NCBI GenBank assembly: GCA_002392625.1
Contig: DGHJ01000001.1
Span: forward strand, 1-46,452
Reading direction: 5' to 3'
Length of the DNA: 46,452 nucleotides
Source: Oscillospiraceae bacterium UBA3851
GTDB lineage: Bacteria > Bacillota > Clostridia > Oscillospirales > Oscillospiraceae
Shown: piece by piece, positions 14,821 to 22,789 of the stretch
How positions within the stretch are numbered: position 1 is the first letter of the stretch
How the letters are laid out: the number at the start of each line of letters is the position of its first letter
Position numbers and translations under genes: made by a program
The notes under the pieces: generated by a model
Seen by the model: only the letters and a program-made list of their open reading frames with translations
Databases searched by the model: none
What the model was told of the DNA's origin: nothing

Positions 14821-16818
14821 ATGGGCGAAGACGAACTGGATCTGTCCATGGACACACCGTCCCTGGATGACGTCAGCTCGGATGTTTCGGGTTCGGGCGG
14901 AGCGTCCGGCTCGTTCGACGTGGGGAGCCTGATGGACGAAGTCTCCGCCGCACCGATGGACGGCTTCGACGATGCGGCCATCGACAGCTCGCCTGAGACG
15001 TTCGATCTCCCGGCCGACGAGCCCGGCGGGATCGACGGACTGATGGACGCCGCAGCGGACGATCTGGACGCCGACAGTCTGGAGCCGGCGGATCTGCCCG
15101 GCGACTTGGACGACGGCATACAGGACTCCGGGTCCGACATCGCAGACCTGATGGATGAAGCCACCATCGAGCCTATGAACGACGCGGCGCCGCCCGATAC
15201 GGCGGAATCGCCGGACGGGGACCTGGACGGGGCAATGGATGACGCGCCGGAGACGCCGGACGTTCTGCTGGAGATCGACGACGCCCCGGCGGATGGCCCG
15301 GACGTCGAGACGCTGATGGAAGACGATCTTCCGGCGGAGACAGAGGACGCCGCCGATCTCCCCGCTGATGTGCCCGACGTACCGCAGGAGGAGATGGCAG
15401 AGGTCTCGGACCTGCTGGATGAGACAGAGGTGGACGAGCCGACAGACGCGGCGGAGGAAGTGACGGATATTCCCGCCGATGTGCCCGATGTAGCCCAGGA
15501 GGAGACGGCAGAGGTCTCGGACCTGCTGGATGAGACAGAGCCGGACGCCCCGGCGGACACAGCGGAGCCATATAAGGCGGTCCTAAATTCAGAAATCCCC
15601 ATTCTGAAGGAGGACGAAACGGTAGACAGCCTGGAAAACGTGATGAACGATCTGAACGAGGGGGAGGGCGACATCCCGACAGACACAGCGGAGCCATACA
15701 AGGCGGTCCCAAATTCAGAAATCCCCATTCTGAAGGAGGACGAAACGGTAGACAGCCTGGAAAACGTGATGAACGATCTGAACGAGGGGGAGAGCGACTC
15801 CCCGGCAGACGTGACGCCTGAGATTTTGGCGGATAATGCACCGGATCTGCCCCACGACCTTGCGCCGGATGTGATGGGCGGGGAGAACCCGGAGAGCAGA
15901 ATTGAAGAGTTGGAGGCACAGAAAGCGGAACTCCTTGCCATGAAGGAGCAGCTGTTGGCCTATAAGCAGGAACATGCGGATTATCCCGACGAGAGTGATG
16001 AGGGAGCGCTTGTCAAGGTTCTGAAGAAGGACGGAACGGACACCAGTGTGATCCACCACGACTACGAGGCGGAGCTGGCAGATTTGGATGACGGGATCAC
16101 GAATTGGCAGAAGATACAGGAGGAGTGGGCCTCAGACCTCAACGAAGAACTGAAACAGATCAATGAAAACCCGGATCTGAGCGAATCTGAGCGCATGGAC
16201 CTGCTAAAGGAGCACTACGCCAAGCGAGACGTGTATGCAAAGGAGTATGACAAAGAGTACGCCGAACTGAAGGAAGCCAGAGATGAGCTGCTGAAAAAAG
16301 CGGGAAAAGACACCTTGAACAAAACAGAGACGCTGGAACCGAAAAAAGAGACGCTGGAGCCGAATAAAGAGACAACCGATGTGCCGAAGCTGGAGGATAT
16401 TTCCGATTGGATCGAGGATATAAACCCAAAATACGATCCCTTTGACTGGGAATCACCGTATTCGAACAACTGTGGATCCTGTGCTTTTGCTGTTGAGCAA
16501 AGACTGGACGGAAATGAATCCATTGCTGCCACAAGTGAAAACATCGGTACAATCGAAGAAATGAATAAGGCCACAGGCATGGAACAGGTGGCCATGTCAC
16601 CCAATGAAATAAAGGATTATCTGATCTCTCAGGGGCCGGGCTCACATGGCATTGTGGGCATTGATCGCGTCTCCGGCCCCGGTCATTGGTTCAACGCCTA
16701 TTACGACGGCAAAAAGGTTGTGGCCATAGACGGGCAGACGGGAGAGATCAACGATTGGCCGCCTGACTATGGCGATGTGAAGAACTGGGATATCAGCGTG
16801 AGAAAGGAGAAGCTGTGA
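14821..16818 (+). CDS. acidic polymorphic-toxin-like protein with C-terminal Tox-PL (papain-fold deamidase) domain
   Basis: A 665-residue protein preceded by AGGAGG. Residues 1-360 are strongly acidic, Asp/Glu/Pro/Ala-rich low complexity with two kinds of repeat: a 37-residue unit containing ADVPDV.QEE.AEVSDLLDE and a 42-residue tandem duplication (15556-15807). Residues 360-500 are coiled coil. The last 120 residues match the Tox-PL 'papain-fold toxin / glutamine deamidase' pattern: NNCGSCAFAVEQRLDG (C551, C554), GHWFNAYYDG (H622) and IDGQTG (D637, Q639), giving a Cys-His-Asp/Gln site. Members deamidate Gln or cleave peptide or ubiquitin-like bonds. There is no signal peptide, LXG, WXG or Rhs sequence, so export, if it occurs, would use an unfamiliar route. 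GC falls to about 44% across the toxin domain (counted over 16441-16560) against about 62% in the ATPase gene. Confidence 0.8.
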   Translation: MGEDELDLSMDTPSLDDVSSDVSGSGGASGSFDVGSLMDEVSAAPMDGFDDAAIDSSPETFDLPADEPGGIDGLMDAAADDLDADSLEPADLPGDLDDGIQDSGSDIADLMDEATIEPMNDAAPPDTAESPDGDLDGAMDDAPETPDVLLEIDDAPADGPDVETLMEDDLPAETEDAADLPADVPDVPQEEMAEVSDLLDETEVDEPTDAAEEVTDIPADVPDVAQEETAEVSDLLDETEPDAPADTAEPYKAVLNSEIPILKEDETVDSLENVMNDLNEGEGDIPTDTAEPYKAVPNSEIPILKEDETVDSLENVMNDLNEGESDSPADVTPEILADNAPDLPHDLAPDVMGGENPESRIEELEAQKAELLAMKEQLLAYKQEHADYPDESDEGALVKVLKKDGTDTSVIHHDYEAELADLDDGITNWQKIQEEWASDLNEELKQINENPDLSESERMDLLKEHYAKRDVYAKEYDKEYAELKEARDELLKKAGKDTLNKTETLEPKKETLEPNKETTDVPKLEDISDWIEDINPKYDPFDWESPYSNNCGSCAFAVEQRLDGNESIAATSENIGTIEEMNKATGMEQVAMSPNEIKDYLISQGPGSHGIVGIDRVSGPGHWFNAYYDGKKVVAIDGQTGEINDWPPDYGDVKNWDISVRKEKL

Positions 16819-16819
16819 C

Positions 16820-17047
16820 ATGGAAAAAAATATGGCGGAGTGCATCAAATGCGTTCTTGGCCTCAGTGATGCTGAGCTTGCAGAAAATTCCATGATCCTT
16901 CCTGAGATCGATGCGGTCTACTGTTGGTCTTCTGGGAGGGCCGGTAAAGCAATGATTATCAATGCAGCCGGAGAAAGACTGATCGCAACCTCAGCGGTGC
17001 GGTTTGAAGACCACGTGAAGGCATTCAAAGCGGGTCGACGCAACTGA
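16820..17047 (+). CDS. putative immunity protein for the Tox-PL toxin
   Basis: A 75-residue protein starting one base after the toxin stop, with its own AAGGAG site (16804-16809) inside the toxin gene. I recognise no family. It has a predicted alpha/beta pattern (VLGLSDAELAENSMILPEID, then VYCWSSGRAGKAMIINAAGE and a short helix). Position directly after a toxin domain, small size and lowered GC shared with that domain are the standard marks of a cognate immunity gene. In-frame homologous-looking coding text continues past its TGA (see 17048-17155), so it may be shortened. Function is inferred from context alone. Confidence 0.55.
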   Translation: MEKNMAECIKCVLGLSDAELAENSMILPEIDAVYCWSSGRAGKAMIINAAGERLIATSAVRFEDHVKAFKAGRRN

Positions 17048-17155
17048 CCACGGATGTGGATCAGTTGGAGGGAGATCGAGCGATTTAACCGGACGGCTGC
17101 TAAGGGGATCCCGCTGGGAATTGTAATCTATAAAGAAGGAGGATTTTTGCTGTGA
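17048..17155 (+). pseudogene. coding-like remnant in frame with the immunity gene
   Basis: After the TGA at 17045-17047 the same frame stays open for 35 more codons and reads PRMWISWREIERFNRTAAKG then IPLGIVIYKEGGFLL, ending in a TGA that overlaps the GTG start of the next gene (GTGA at 17152-17155). The 'W..IE.FN..A.KGIPLGI' text looks like the C-terminus of a real small protein. Either the immunity gene once ran through here and gained a stop, or this is the tail of a lost second immunity/toxin module. A short ATG-led reading (17054-17155, 33 codons) is possible but has only a weak ribosome site. Confidence 0.45.
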
Positions 17156-18912
17156 CTGAAGAAGAATATCGTCAACAACAAGCGGAAGCGGAAGAGTTAA
17201 TCAGGCAAATCAACCAGGCCATCGACCGGATCAACTACCTCAACCGGGAGAACGCGCAGCTGGATGCGGAGCTGGACGTGGCACTTCAAAACGTGCAGAT
17301 ACTGACCAGCAACTGCGGAGAAATGGACAGGGCGGTCTTCCAGGAGATGGGTTATCTGTCCGACAGGGTAGGCGAGGCGGACCTCAGCACCAAGGAGGTG
17401 TTTCAGGCCCTCAACGAGCTGACGGTGCAGTATTTCACGTTCAAGAGCATCTCCACCGCGTCCAAGAACGTGTCTCAGTACACCGACGAATACCACACCA
17501 GATTTTCATACTACAATGAGCTTCGCCGGATCACCCTGGGCTACGTCATCGGCCTGGATACCAACTTTGTATCCAGCGAGACCATGCGGAAAAAGGTGGA
17601 AAAAGCCTACCTGCAGAACACGGAGTACTGGCTGGCGTACTGCATCGCCGCCGTCATGCTGTGGGCCAGCGGGGAAAAGGAGGCCGCCCAGCGCGCCCTG
17701 GCCAAGAGCCTGAACGTCAGCTACTTCAACGCCTGTCTATTCTACCTGCTGATCAACCTGCGGTTCGGCCGCATAGAGGCCGCCAAGAAGTGGTACGTCA
17801 ACTATCTGGACCGGGCAGACATGAACAACCTGGGCGACGAGTGGCAGTATCTGCTGCAGGCCTATCTGTTCGGGGCCTTCGGCGCCGACGAGGAGTTCCA
17901 GGAGACCGTCGCCAAGTGCTTCAAAAACATGCTGGCGCAGGTGGAGGTGACCACCGTGGACTTCGCCAAGAAGTTCACCCGCAAGGCCATCGAATTCGCC
18001 GAGCTGTACGTCCATAAAACGGAACACGAGTACACCCTCCTGGGCAGAACGTGTACCGAATACGCCGAGCTGAAGGATCTGCTGTCCACCGCCGAGAAGA
18101 ATGCCGAGATCGCGCGGTACTACAACGATCTGGCCGAGGCGGAGGAGACGGAATCGCTGGATCTGCCCCAGCGGATCGAGAATGTCCTCTATTCGCTGGT
18201 CAACGACTACGACGAGGACGAGCTGAAGGTGGTCCAGCGGCTGAAATACAACGAGGCCATCATCAGCGCAAGGGGCGACGTGGCCGCCGCCCAGGCCAAC
18301 TACGACGCCATGTTCGCCGACCGGCAGAAAAAGAAGAATCTGGGCGATCTCCTCCTCTCCTGGGCCTTTGCCAGCGATACCAGCCAGACGGACGTGACGG
18401 TCAAGCGTTTCTCCGTTGGGTTTATGAAGGAGGCCATCGCCAAGGGCTTCGAGCAGTTTGTGGAGAAGTACCGCCAGCGCGAAAAGGAGCGCTTTCATTT
18501 CGACATCGACGACTGCCAGCTGGAATGCAGTGAGGACGAATACCCCATCGCGGAGAAGACATTGGACAAGTTCTACGACAAGAACAAGCTCAAGAACACC
18601 CTGGAGGATAAGCAGGTGCTGATCTACATCGGTATTTGCGCCGTGGCGCTGCTGGTGCTCATTCTCGCGATCCCCGCGCGCACGACGCAGCTTCTGCCGG
18701 TGCTTCTGACCGTCGGTATCCTGGCCGGACTGGCCGGCAGCTTTCTCCTCTGGCGAAGGATCGTTGACATGGGCAAGATCCTGCTGGAGAAGAAGCGGAA
18801 AGGAAAGCTGCTGCTGAAACAGGCCCTGGAAGAGCTTGCCCAGTGGCGGGGCGCCTATCGGGAGGCTGACGCCGGAAGCGCCGACCTGCTCAGCGCCATC
18901 GACAGATTCTAA
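17152..18912 (+). CDS. coiled-coil/helical-repeat membrane protein, paralogue 1
   Basis: A 586-residue protein from GTG 17152 (AAGGAGG at 17135-17141). An N-terminal coiled coil (about 1-60, IDRINYLNRENAQLDAELDV) is followed by a TPR-like helical region with NLRFGRIEAAKKWYVNYLDR, a middle section with YNEAIISARGDVAAAQANYD and LSWAFASDTSQTDVTVKRFS, two adjacent transmembrane helices (about 492-535) and a short basic/coiled C-terminus. Two relatives with the same order are at 18932 and 22786, so this is a paralogous trio. I know no named family. The large soluble part probably lies in the cytoplasm with a TM hairpin anchor. A structural role in a membrane complex with the AAA+ and HerA-like ATPases is inferred. 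Confidence 0.7.
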   Translation: MTEEEYRQQQAEAEELIRQINQAIDRINYLNRENAQLDAELDVALQNVQILTSNCGEMDRAVFQEMGYLSDRVGEADLSTKEVFQALNELTVQYFTFKSISTASKNVSQYTDEYHTRFSYYNELRRITLGYVIGLDTNFVSSETMRKKVEKAYLQNTEYWLAYCIAAVMLWASGEKEAAQRALAKSLNVSYFNACLFYLLINLRFGRIEAAKKWYVNYLDRADMNNLGDEWQYLLQAYLFGAFGADEEFQETVAKCFKNMLAQVEVTTVDFAKKFTRKAIEFAELYVHKTEHEYTLLGRTCTEYAELKDLLSTAEKNAEIARYYNDLAEAEETESLDLPQRIENVLYSLVNDYDEDELKVVQRLKYNEAIISARGDVAAAQANYDAMFADRQKKKNLGDLLLSWAFASDTSQTDVTVKRFSVGFMKEAIAKGFEQFVEKYRQREKERFHFDIDDCQLECSEDEYPIAEKTLDKFYDKNKLKNTLEDKQVLIYIGICAVALLVLILAIPARTTQLLPVLLTVGILAGLAGSFLLWRRIVDMGKILLEKKRKGKLLLKQALEELAQWRGAYREADAGSADLLSAIDRF

Positions 18913-18931
18913 TAAATGGAGGTAGAGAGAA

Positions 18932-20530
18932 ATGTCTAATGCCGCACAAGCCATCAACATGCTTGACCAGACCATCAACTCGTTCAAATCGCGGGTGGAC
19001 GTTAAGGTCAACGACGTACATACATCCACGGCCAACATCCAGGCCACCACCGACCAGATCTACCGCAACATTGAGCGCTTCAAGACGGAGATGCTCCACG
19101 GCGAGGAAAAGCAGATCGCCCACGAGAATATCCTCCGCATCGACCAGATCATCAAGGAGCAATTCAGCAACCACATCGCCATTCGCCGCACCGTCATGGG
19201 CGTGGTGCGGGACTTTGACATCAACCTGGTCCGCAACAGCACCATCCAGGAGCTGTCCGAGGAACTGTGGATCACCAGCTCCCGCTACTGGCTGTCCTAC
19301 GCGCTGATCGCCATCACCGCGTGGGTGAACAACTACCCCGACGTGGCCCGGAACGCCCTGGCCGAGGGCGAGAGAAAGGACGCTATCAAGACCAGCCTGT
19401 TCTTCTGCCTCATGAACCTGCGGTTCGGCCGGATGGAGGCCGCCAAGAAGTGGTTCTTCCAGTACTTCCGGACCCTGGACCCCACCATGCTCCAGCAGGA
19501 GACGGCGATTTTGCTGCAGGCCTTCCTCAACGGTATCTTCGGCAAGGACAAGGAGCTGGAGCAGGAGGTCATCCAGCTCATCGACGAGTGGATCTCCATT
19601 ATCAACGAAAACGAGCAGGTTTCCAACGAGCTGCTGGATGCCTACGAGGAGTACATCAACAACCTTAACACTCCTGCCCAGTTCAGCTATTCCTCCATTC
19701 TGCAGTTCTGCGCCAACGCCTCGGAGCTGGAGAAGTCCTACAAGGACGTGTCCAAGTTCCAGATCCTCAACGATTTCGTCCAGTCCCTGAACGTGGACGC
19801 CGAGCCCCAGGACAGCGAGAACTACAAGAGCCGCATCGACGCCATCCTCATCAACCTCATCTCCAACTACGACGCCGAGGAGCTGGAGCTGAAGAAGCAG
19901 CAGGAGTATTACCGGCTGGTGGTGGAGAACAACGGCGTCACCGAGCAGGCCCAGGCCCAGTTTGACGCCATGGAGGCCCTGAACAGCAACTTCAGCATCG
20001 GCAAGCAGATGGTGAAGTGGGCCATCTACGACGACAGCGACCAGACCGACGTGCAGGTGCGCAAGTTCGGCTTCCAGAACACGAAGAGCTGGTTCGTCAA
20101 GGCGGTGGAGAAATTCGACTCCAGGCTGCGGGAGGCCTTCCCCAATCAGTATAAGCTGAACATCGACACCTGGCAGGGCATCAGCAACGGCGAGGACCTG
20201 GCCGAGCAGCAGGAGAGCATGCGGAACCACTTCGAAAACAACAAGTTCCAGAACATGTTCGTCAACACCCCCAACATCCTGGCGGCCATCCTCTTCGTCG
20301 CTTCCGCCGGCCTGGCGTTCCTCACGCCGTATTCGCTGATCGTCACGGCGCTGGCCGCCGGCTTCCTGGTCTACCGCGTGCTGCAGGCCATGAAGGAGTA
20401 TCCCAAGCGCGTGCAGGCCGCACTGGACAATCTCAACGCCTGCATGGGCGAGATCACCGAGTTCAGGCGGCACTTTGAGGAGGAGCGCACCAAGAAGGAC
20501 GAGCTACTCAGCTCCGTGGAATTCCTGTGA
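18932..20530 (+). CDS. coiled-coil/helical-repeat membrane protein, paralogue 2
   Basis: A 532-residue protein with a GGAGGT site 9 bases upstream. It has the same plan as paralogue 1: N-terminal helices, then YWLSYALIAITAWVNNYPDV, NLRFGRMEAAKKWFFQYFRT (nearly the same as paralogue 1 at this point), a middle YDAEELELKKQQEYYRLVVE, and KWAIYDDSDQTDVQVRKFGF, matching paralogue 1's 'SQTDVTVKRFS'. Two TM helices at about 448-485 and a coiled C-terminus follow. It lies 19 bases after paralogue 1. The shared motifs show common descent; the divergence suggests distinct positions in one complex rather than recent duplication. No known name. Confidence 0.7.
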   Translation: MSNAAQAINMLDQTINSFKSRVDVKVNDVHTSTANIQATTDQIYRNIERFKTEMLHGEEKQIAHENILRIDQIIKEQFSNHIAIRRTVMGVVRDFDINLVRNSTIQELSEELWITSSRYWLSYALIAITAWVNNYPDVARNALAEGERKDAIKTSLFFCLMNLRFGRMEAAKKWFFQYFRTLDPTMLQQETAILLQAFLNGIFGKDKELEQEVIQLIDEWISIINENEQVSNELLDAYEEYINNLNTPAQFSYSSILQFCANASELEKSYKDVSKFQILNDFVQSLNVDAEPQDSENYKSRIDAILINLISNYDAEELELKKQQEYYRLVVENNGVTEQAQAQFDAMEALNSNFSIGKQMVKWAIYDDSDQTDVQVRKFGFQNTKSWFVKAVEKFDSRLREAFPNQYKLNIDTWQGISNGEDLAEQQESMRNHFENNKFQNMFVNTPNILAAILFVASAGLAFLTPYSLIVTALAAGFLVYRVLQAMKEYPKRVQAALDNLNACMGEITEFRRHFEEERTKKDELLSSVEFL

Positions 20531-20580
20531 TCATACAGCACACATACCATACTGAACATACATGAAAAGGAGAATGAGAC

Positions 20581-20766
20581 ATGAGTAACGAGAACAACAC
20601 CCAGAATCAGGATCTGGATTTTGAGCAGATGATGGAGCAGCGCATCCGCGACAATTTCAACGCCCCCGCCAATGACAGCGTGGAGATCGCCGACGAGCGG
20701 CTCAAGGAGATGAGCAAGAAGCTGCCCGACTGGAGCCTTGAGCCTCCCTACACCTTCCTGAAATGA
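20581..20766 (+). CDS. small acidic protein
   Basis: A 61-residue hydrophilic protein (starts MSNENNTQNQDLDFEQMMEQ, ends DWSLEPPYTFLK) with AAAAGGAGAATG upstream. The N-terminal half is Asn/Gln/Glu-rich and probably disordered; the second half may form one helix. Its stop overlaps the next start (ATGA at 20763), so the two are translationally coupled. The SLEPPYTFL tail could be a short peptide that docks on a partner such as the AAA+ protein, in the manner of small adaptors; that is speculation. No family recognised. Confidence 0.65.
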   Translation: MSNENNTQNQDLDFEQMMEQRIRDNFNAPANDSVEIADERLKEMSKKLPDWSLEPPYTFLK

Positions 20767-21263
20767 GCCCGGTCGCCGACCGGCAGGAGATCGGGGTCCC
20801 GGTCACGTACCAGGAGTGGCTGGCGTGCCTGGACATGATGAAAAGCGGGACGGAAGCCGGCAACGCCGCCTTTGACGCGGCCTGCATGGGGTCCTTCGCA
20901 GGCTCCGAGGTGACCAGGACCGCCCTGCAGAGGCAGATCGTTGAGACGGTGAACGCCGTGCTGAACCGGAGCACCCGGCGCTTTCTGAAGAACCTGAACG
21001 ACAACATCGCCTTTAACGAGCTGGCCCAGACGGAGCTGCTGTTCAAGCGGCTGAAAAAGGACGTCAACCGTGTGATGTTCTTTACGAAGCTGAGCTTTCT
21101 CCCCGGCGAGTTCCGCCGGGAGCTGGAGGAGTCCGTCAGGGAGCAGATGACCCGGTTCTGGAACGACACGGTGGGCTTCCTCTGCCGGCAGTCGGTGGAG
21201 TTTTCCAACAGCGAGCTGGAGGATGCCCTCTTCCTGATCCGACGGATCAAATTATTTCAATAG
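20763..21263 (+). CDS. hypothetical helical protein of the toxin-system operon
   Basis: A 166-residue soluble, mostly helical protein starting at the ATGA overlap with the preceding small gene. It has long amphipathic helices (RTALQRQIVETVNAVLNRST, LFKRLKKDVNRVMFFTKLSF, ELEESVREQMTRFWNDTVGF) and no recognisable motif. It ends 14 bases before the AAA+ gene. Its place between paralogue 2 and the AAA+ ATPase suggests a dedicated partner of one of them. It could be a divergent toxin chaperone or adaptor; nothing in the sequence decides this. Confidence 0.65.
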   Translation: MSPVADRQEIGVPVTYQEWLACLDMMKSGTEAGNAAFDAACMGSFAGSEVTRTALQRQIVETVNAVLNRSTRRFLKNLNDNIAFNELAQTELLFKRLKKDVNRVMFFTKLSFLPGEFRRELEESVREQMTRFWNDTVGFLCRQSVEFSNSELEDALFLIRRIKLFQ

Positions 21264-21277
21264 CACAGGTGGATAGA

Positions 21278-22789
21278 ATGGGTAACTATACTTCGACGAA
21301 GGCAGAGATCAAGGACTACATATGCGCCAGAACGCCGCTGATCGTGGTGGACTCCGCCGAGCGGGAACGGGTGGAGCGGATGCTCCGGGAGATCGCCAGG
21401 GAGCTGCGCATCAGCATCAGCTACTATACCGACGCCAAGCAGGTCGTCGCCCTGGGCAGCGACGCCACCAAGGATGTGGACAGCGACCCCCTGCAGTTTA
21501 TCGCGGCCTCGTTTAAGAGAAACCGCAACTCTACCTTCGCTTTCGGCGACGTCAAGCGCATCGGCGAGGACAACGTCTACAGCCGGGAGATCCTGAACAT
21601 CCTCTATCTGGCCAAGGAGACCAACTGTACGCTGATCCTTATTACGGCAGACAACGTCTGGCCGCGCCTGTCCCAGTTCGGCATGCTGACCACCCTGAGC
21701 TATCCGGACATGGAGGAGCGGATGGCCCAGATCAGGGCGTTTATCGCCCAGTTCGGCACCCGATACCCCATCGCCTGGACGGACGAGGACGTCCACATGG
21801 CGGCCACGCTGCTGCGGGGCTTTTCGGAGATTCAGATCGACAACATCCTGTCCACTACGCTGGTGAGCAACAAGCGGCTGGGCCGGGAGCATCTCTATCA
21901 GCTGACCGCCCAGAAGAGCAGGCTCTACGCCGCCGTGTCCAGCATCCAGATGGTCCACGTAGACCGGAGCCTCACCGTGTCGGGCCTGGACAACCTGAAG
22001 CGCTGGCTGGACGCCAAGAAGCCCATCTTCTTCGCCTCGGACGAGGCGCTGGAGGAGCGTGGGCTGACCACACCCAAGGGGATCCTGCTGGCCGGCGTGC
22101 CCGGCTGCGGCAAATCCCTGTCCGCCAGGATGGTGGCCAAGGAGTGGGAGCTGCCCCTGTTCCGTTTCGATCTGGGCACGATCTACGACAAGTGGGTGGG
22201 CGAGAGCGAGAAGAAAATGAAGGAGGCCCTTCGTTTCATCGACAACGTTTCCCCCTGTGTCGTCTGGGTCGATGAGATCGAAAAGGCTCTGTCCGTGTCC
22301 GACTCCGGGAATGACACGGGCAAGCGCGTGCTGGGTCAGTTTTTGTTCTGGCTCCAGGAATCCAGGAGCCGGGTATTCCTGGTGGCCACGGCCAACGACA
22401 TCACGGCGCTGCCCTTTGAGCTGTTCCGAAAGGGCCGGTTCTCGGAAATCTTTTTTATTGATTTACCAAATGCCGCGGAGCGGAGGGCGACCATTGCGCA
22501 GTACGCCGACCAGTCGCTCCACATTCGCATCCCCGAAGAGGAGATGGACCGGCTGGTCCGGGCTTCGGACGGGTTCTCGTATTCCGACATCGAGTACGCC
22601 ATCAAGGACATCGCGCAGCTGGCGCTGATCCGGGGCCAGAGCGTGATAACGGCGGAGAGATTGGAGGAGACGTTCCGGAAGATCATGCCGATCTCCCGCA
22701 ACAATCCCGATATGGTGGCCAGGATCCGGAAATGGGGAGCGGAGAGAGCCGTGGCGGCATCCAGTGAGTCAGGAGGGTATGAAGAATGA
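21278..22789 (+). CDS. Ycf46-like AAA+ ATPase
   Basis: A 503-residue AAA+ protein. ATG 21278 is preferred over GTG 21269 because CAGGTGG (21266-21272) gives normal spacing. Residues 1-220 are a degenerate N-terminal ATPase-like domain (TPLIVVDSAERERVERMLRE) lacking Walker motifs. The C-terminal half is a classical AAA+ module: LDNLKRWLDAKKPIF, Walker A GVPGCGKS (273-280), Walker B CVVWVDEIEKAL (D332-E333), sensor VATAND and ELFRKGRFSEIFFIDLP with the arginine fingers. This is the plan of Ycf46, known from algal plastids and cyanobacteria, whose role is poorly defined. It overlaps the next gene by ATGA. In this operon it could remodel or assemble the membrane proteins, or unfold the toxin. Confidence 0.85.
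   Translation: MGNYTSTKAEIKDYICARTPLIVVDSAERERVERMLREIARELRISISYYTDAKQVVALGSDATKDVDSDPLQFIAASFKRNRNSTFAFGDVKRIGEDNVYSREILNILYLAKETNCTLILITADNVWPRLSQFGMLTTLSYPDMEERMAQIRAFIAQFGTRYPIAWTDEDVHMAATLLRGFSEIQIDNILSTTLVSNKRLGREHLYQLTAQKSRLYAAVSSIQMVHVDRSLTVSGLDNLKRWLDAKKPIFFASDEALEERGLTTPKGILLAGVPGCGKSLSARMVAKEWELPLFRFDLGTIYDKWVGESEKKMKEALRFIDNVSPCVVWVDEIEKALSVSDSGNDTGKRVLGQFLFWLQESRSRVFLVATANDITALPFELFRKGRFSEIFFIDLPNAAERRATIAQYADQSLHIRIPEEEMDRLVRASDGFSYSDIEYAIKDIAQLALIRGQSVITAERLEETFRKIMPISRNNPDMVARIRKWGAERAVAASSESGGYEE

Noticed and set aside
15556..15807. Two-copy repeat as an insertion sequence
   Set aside because: It is an in-frame 126-base tandem duplication inside a coding low-complexity region, without inverted ends.
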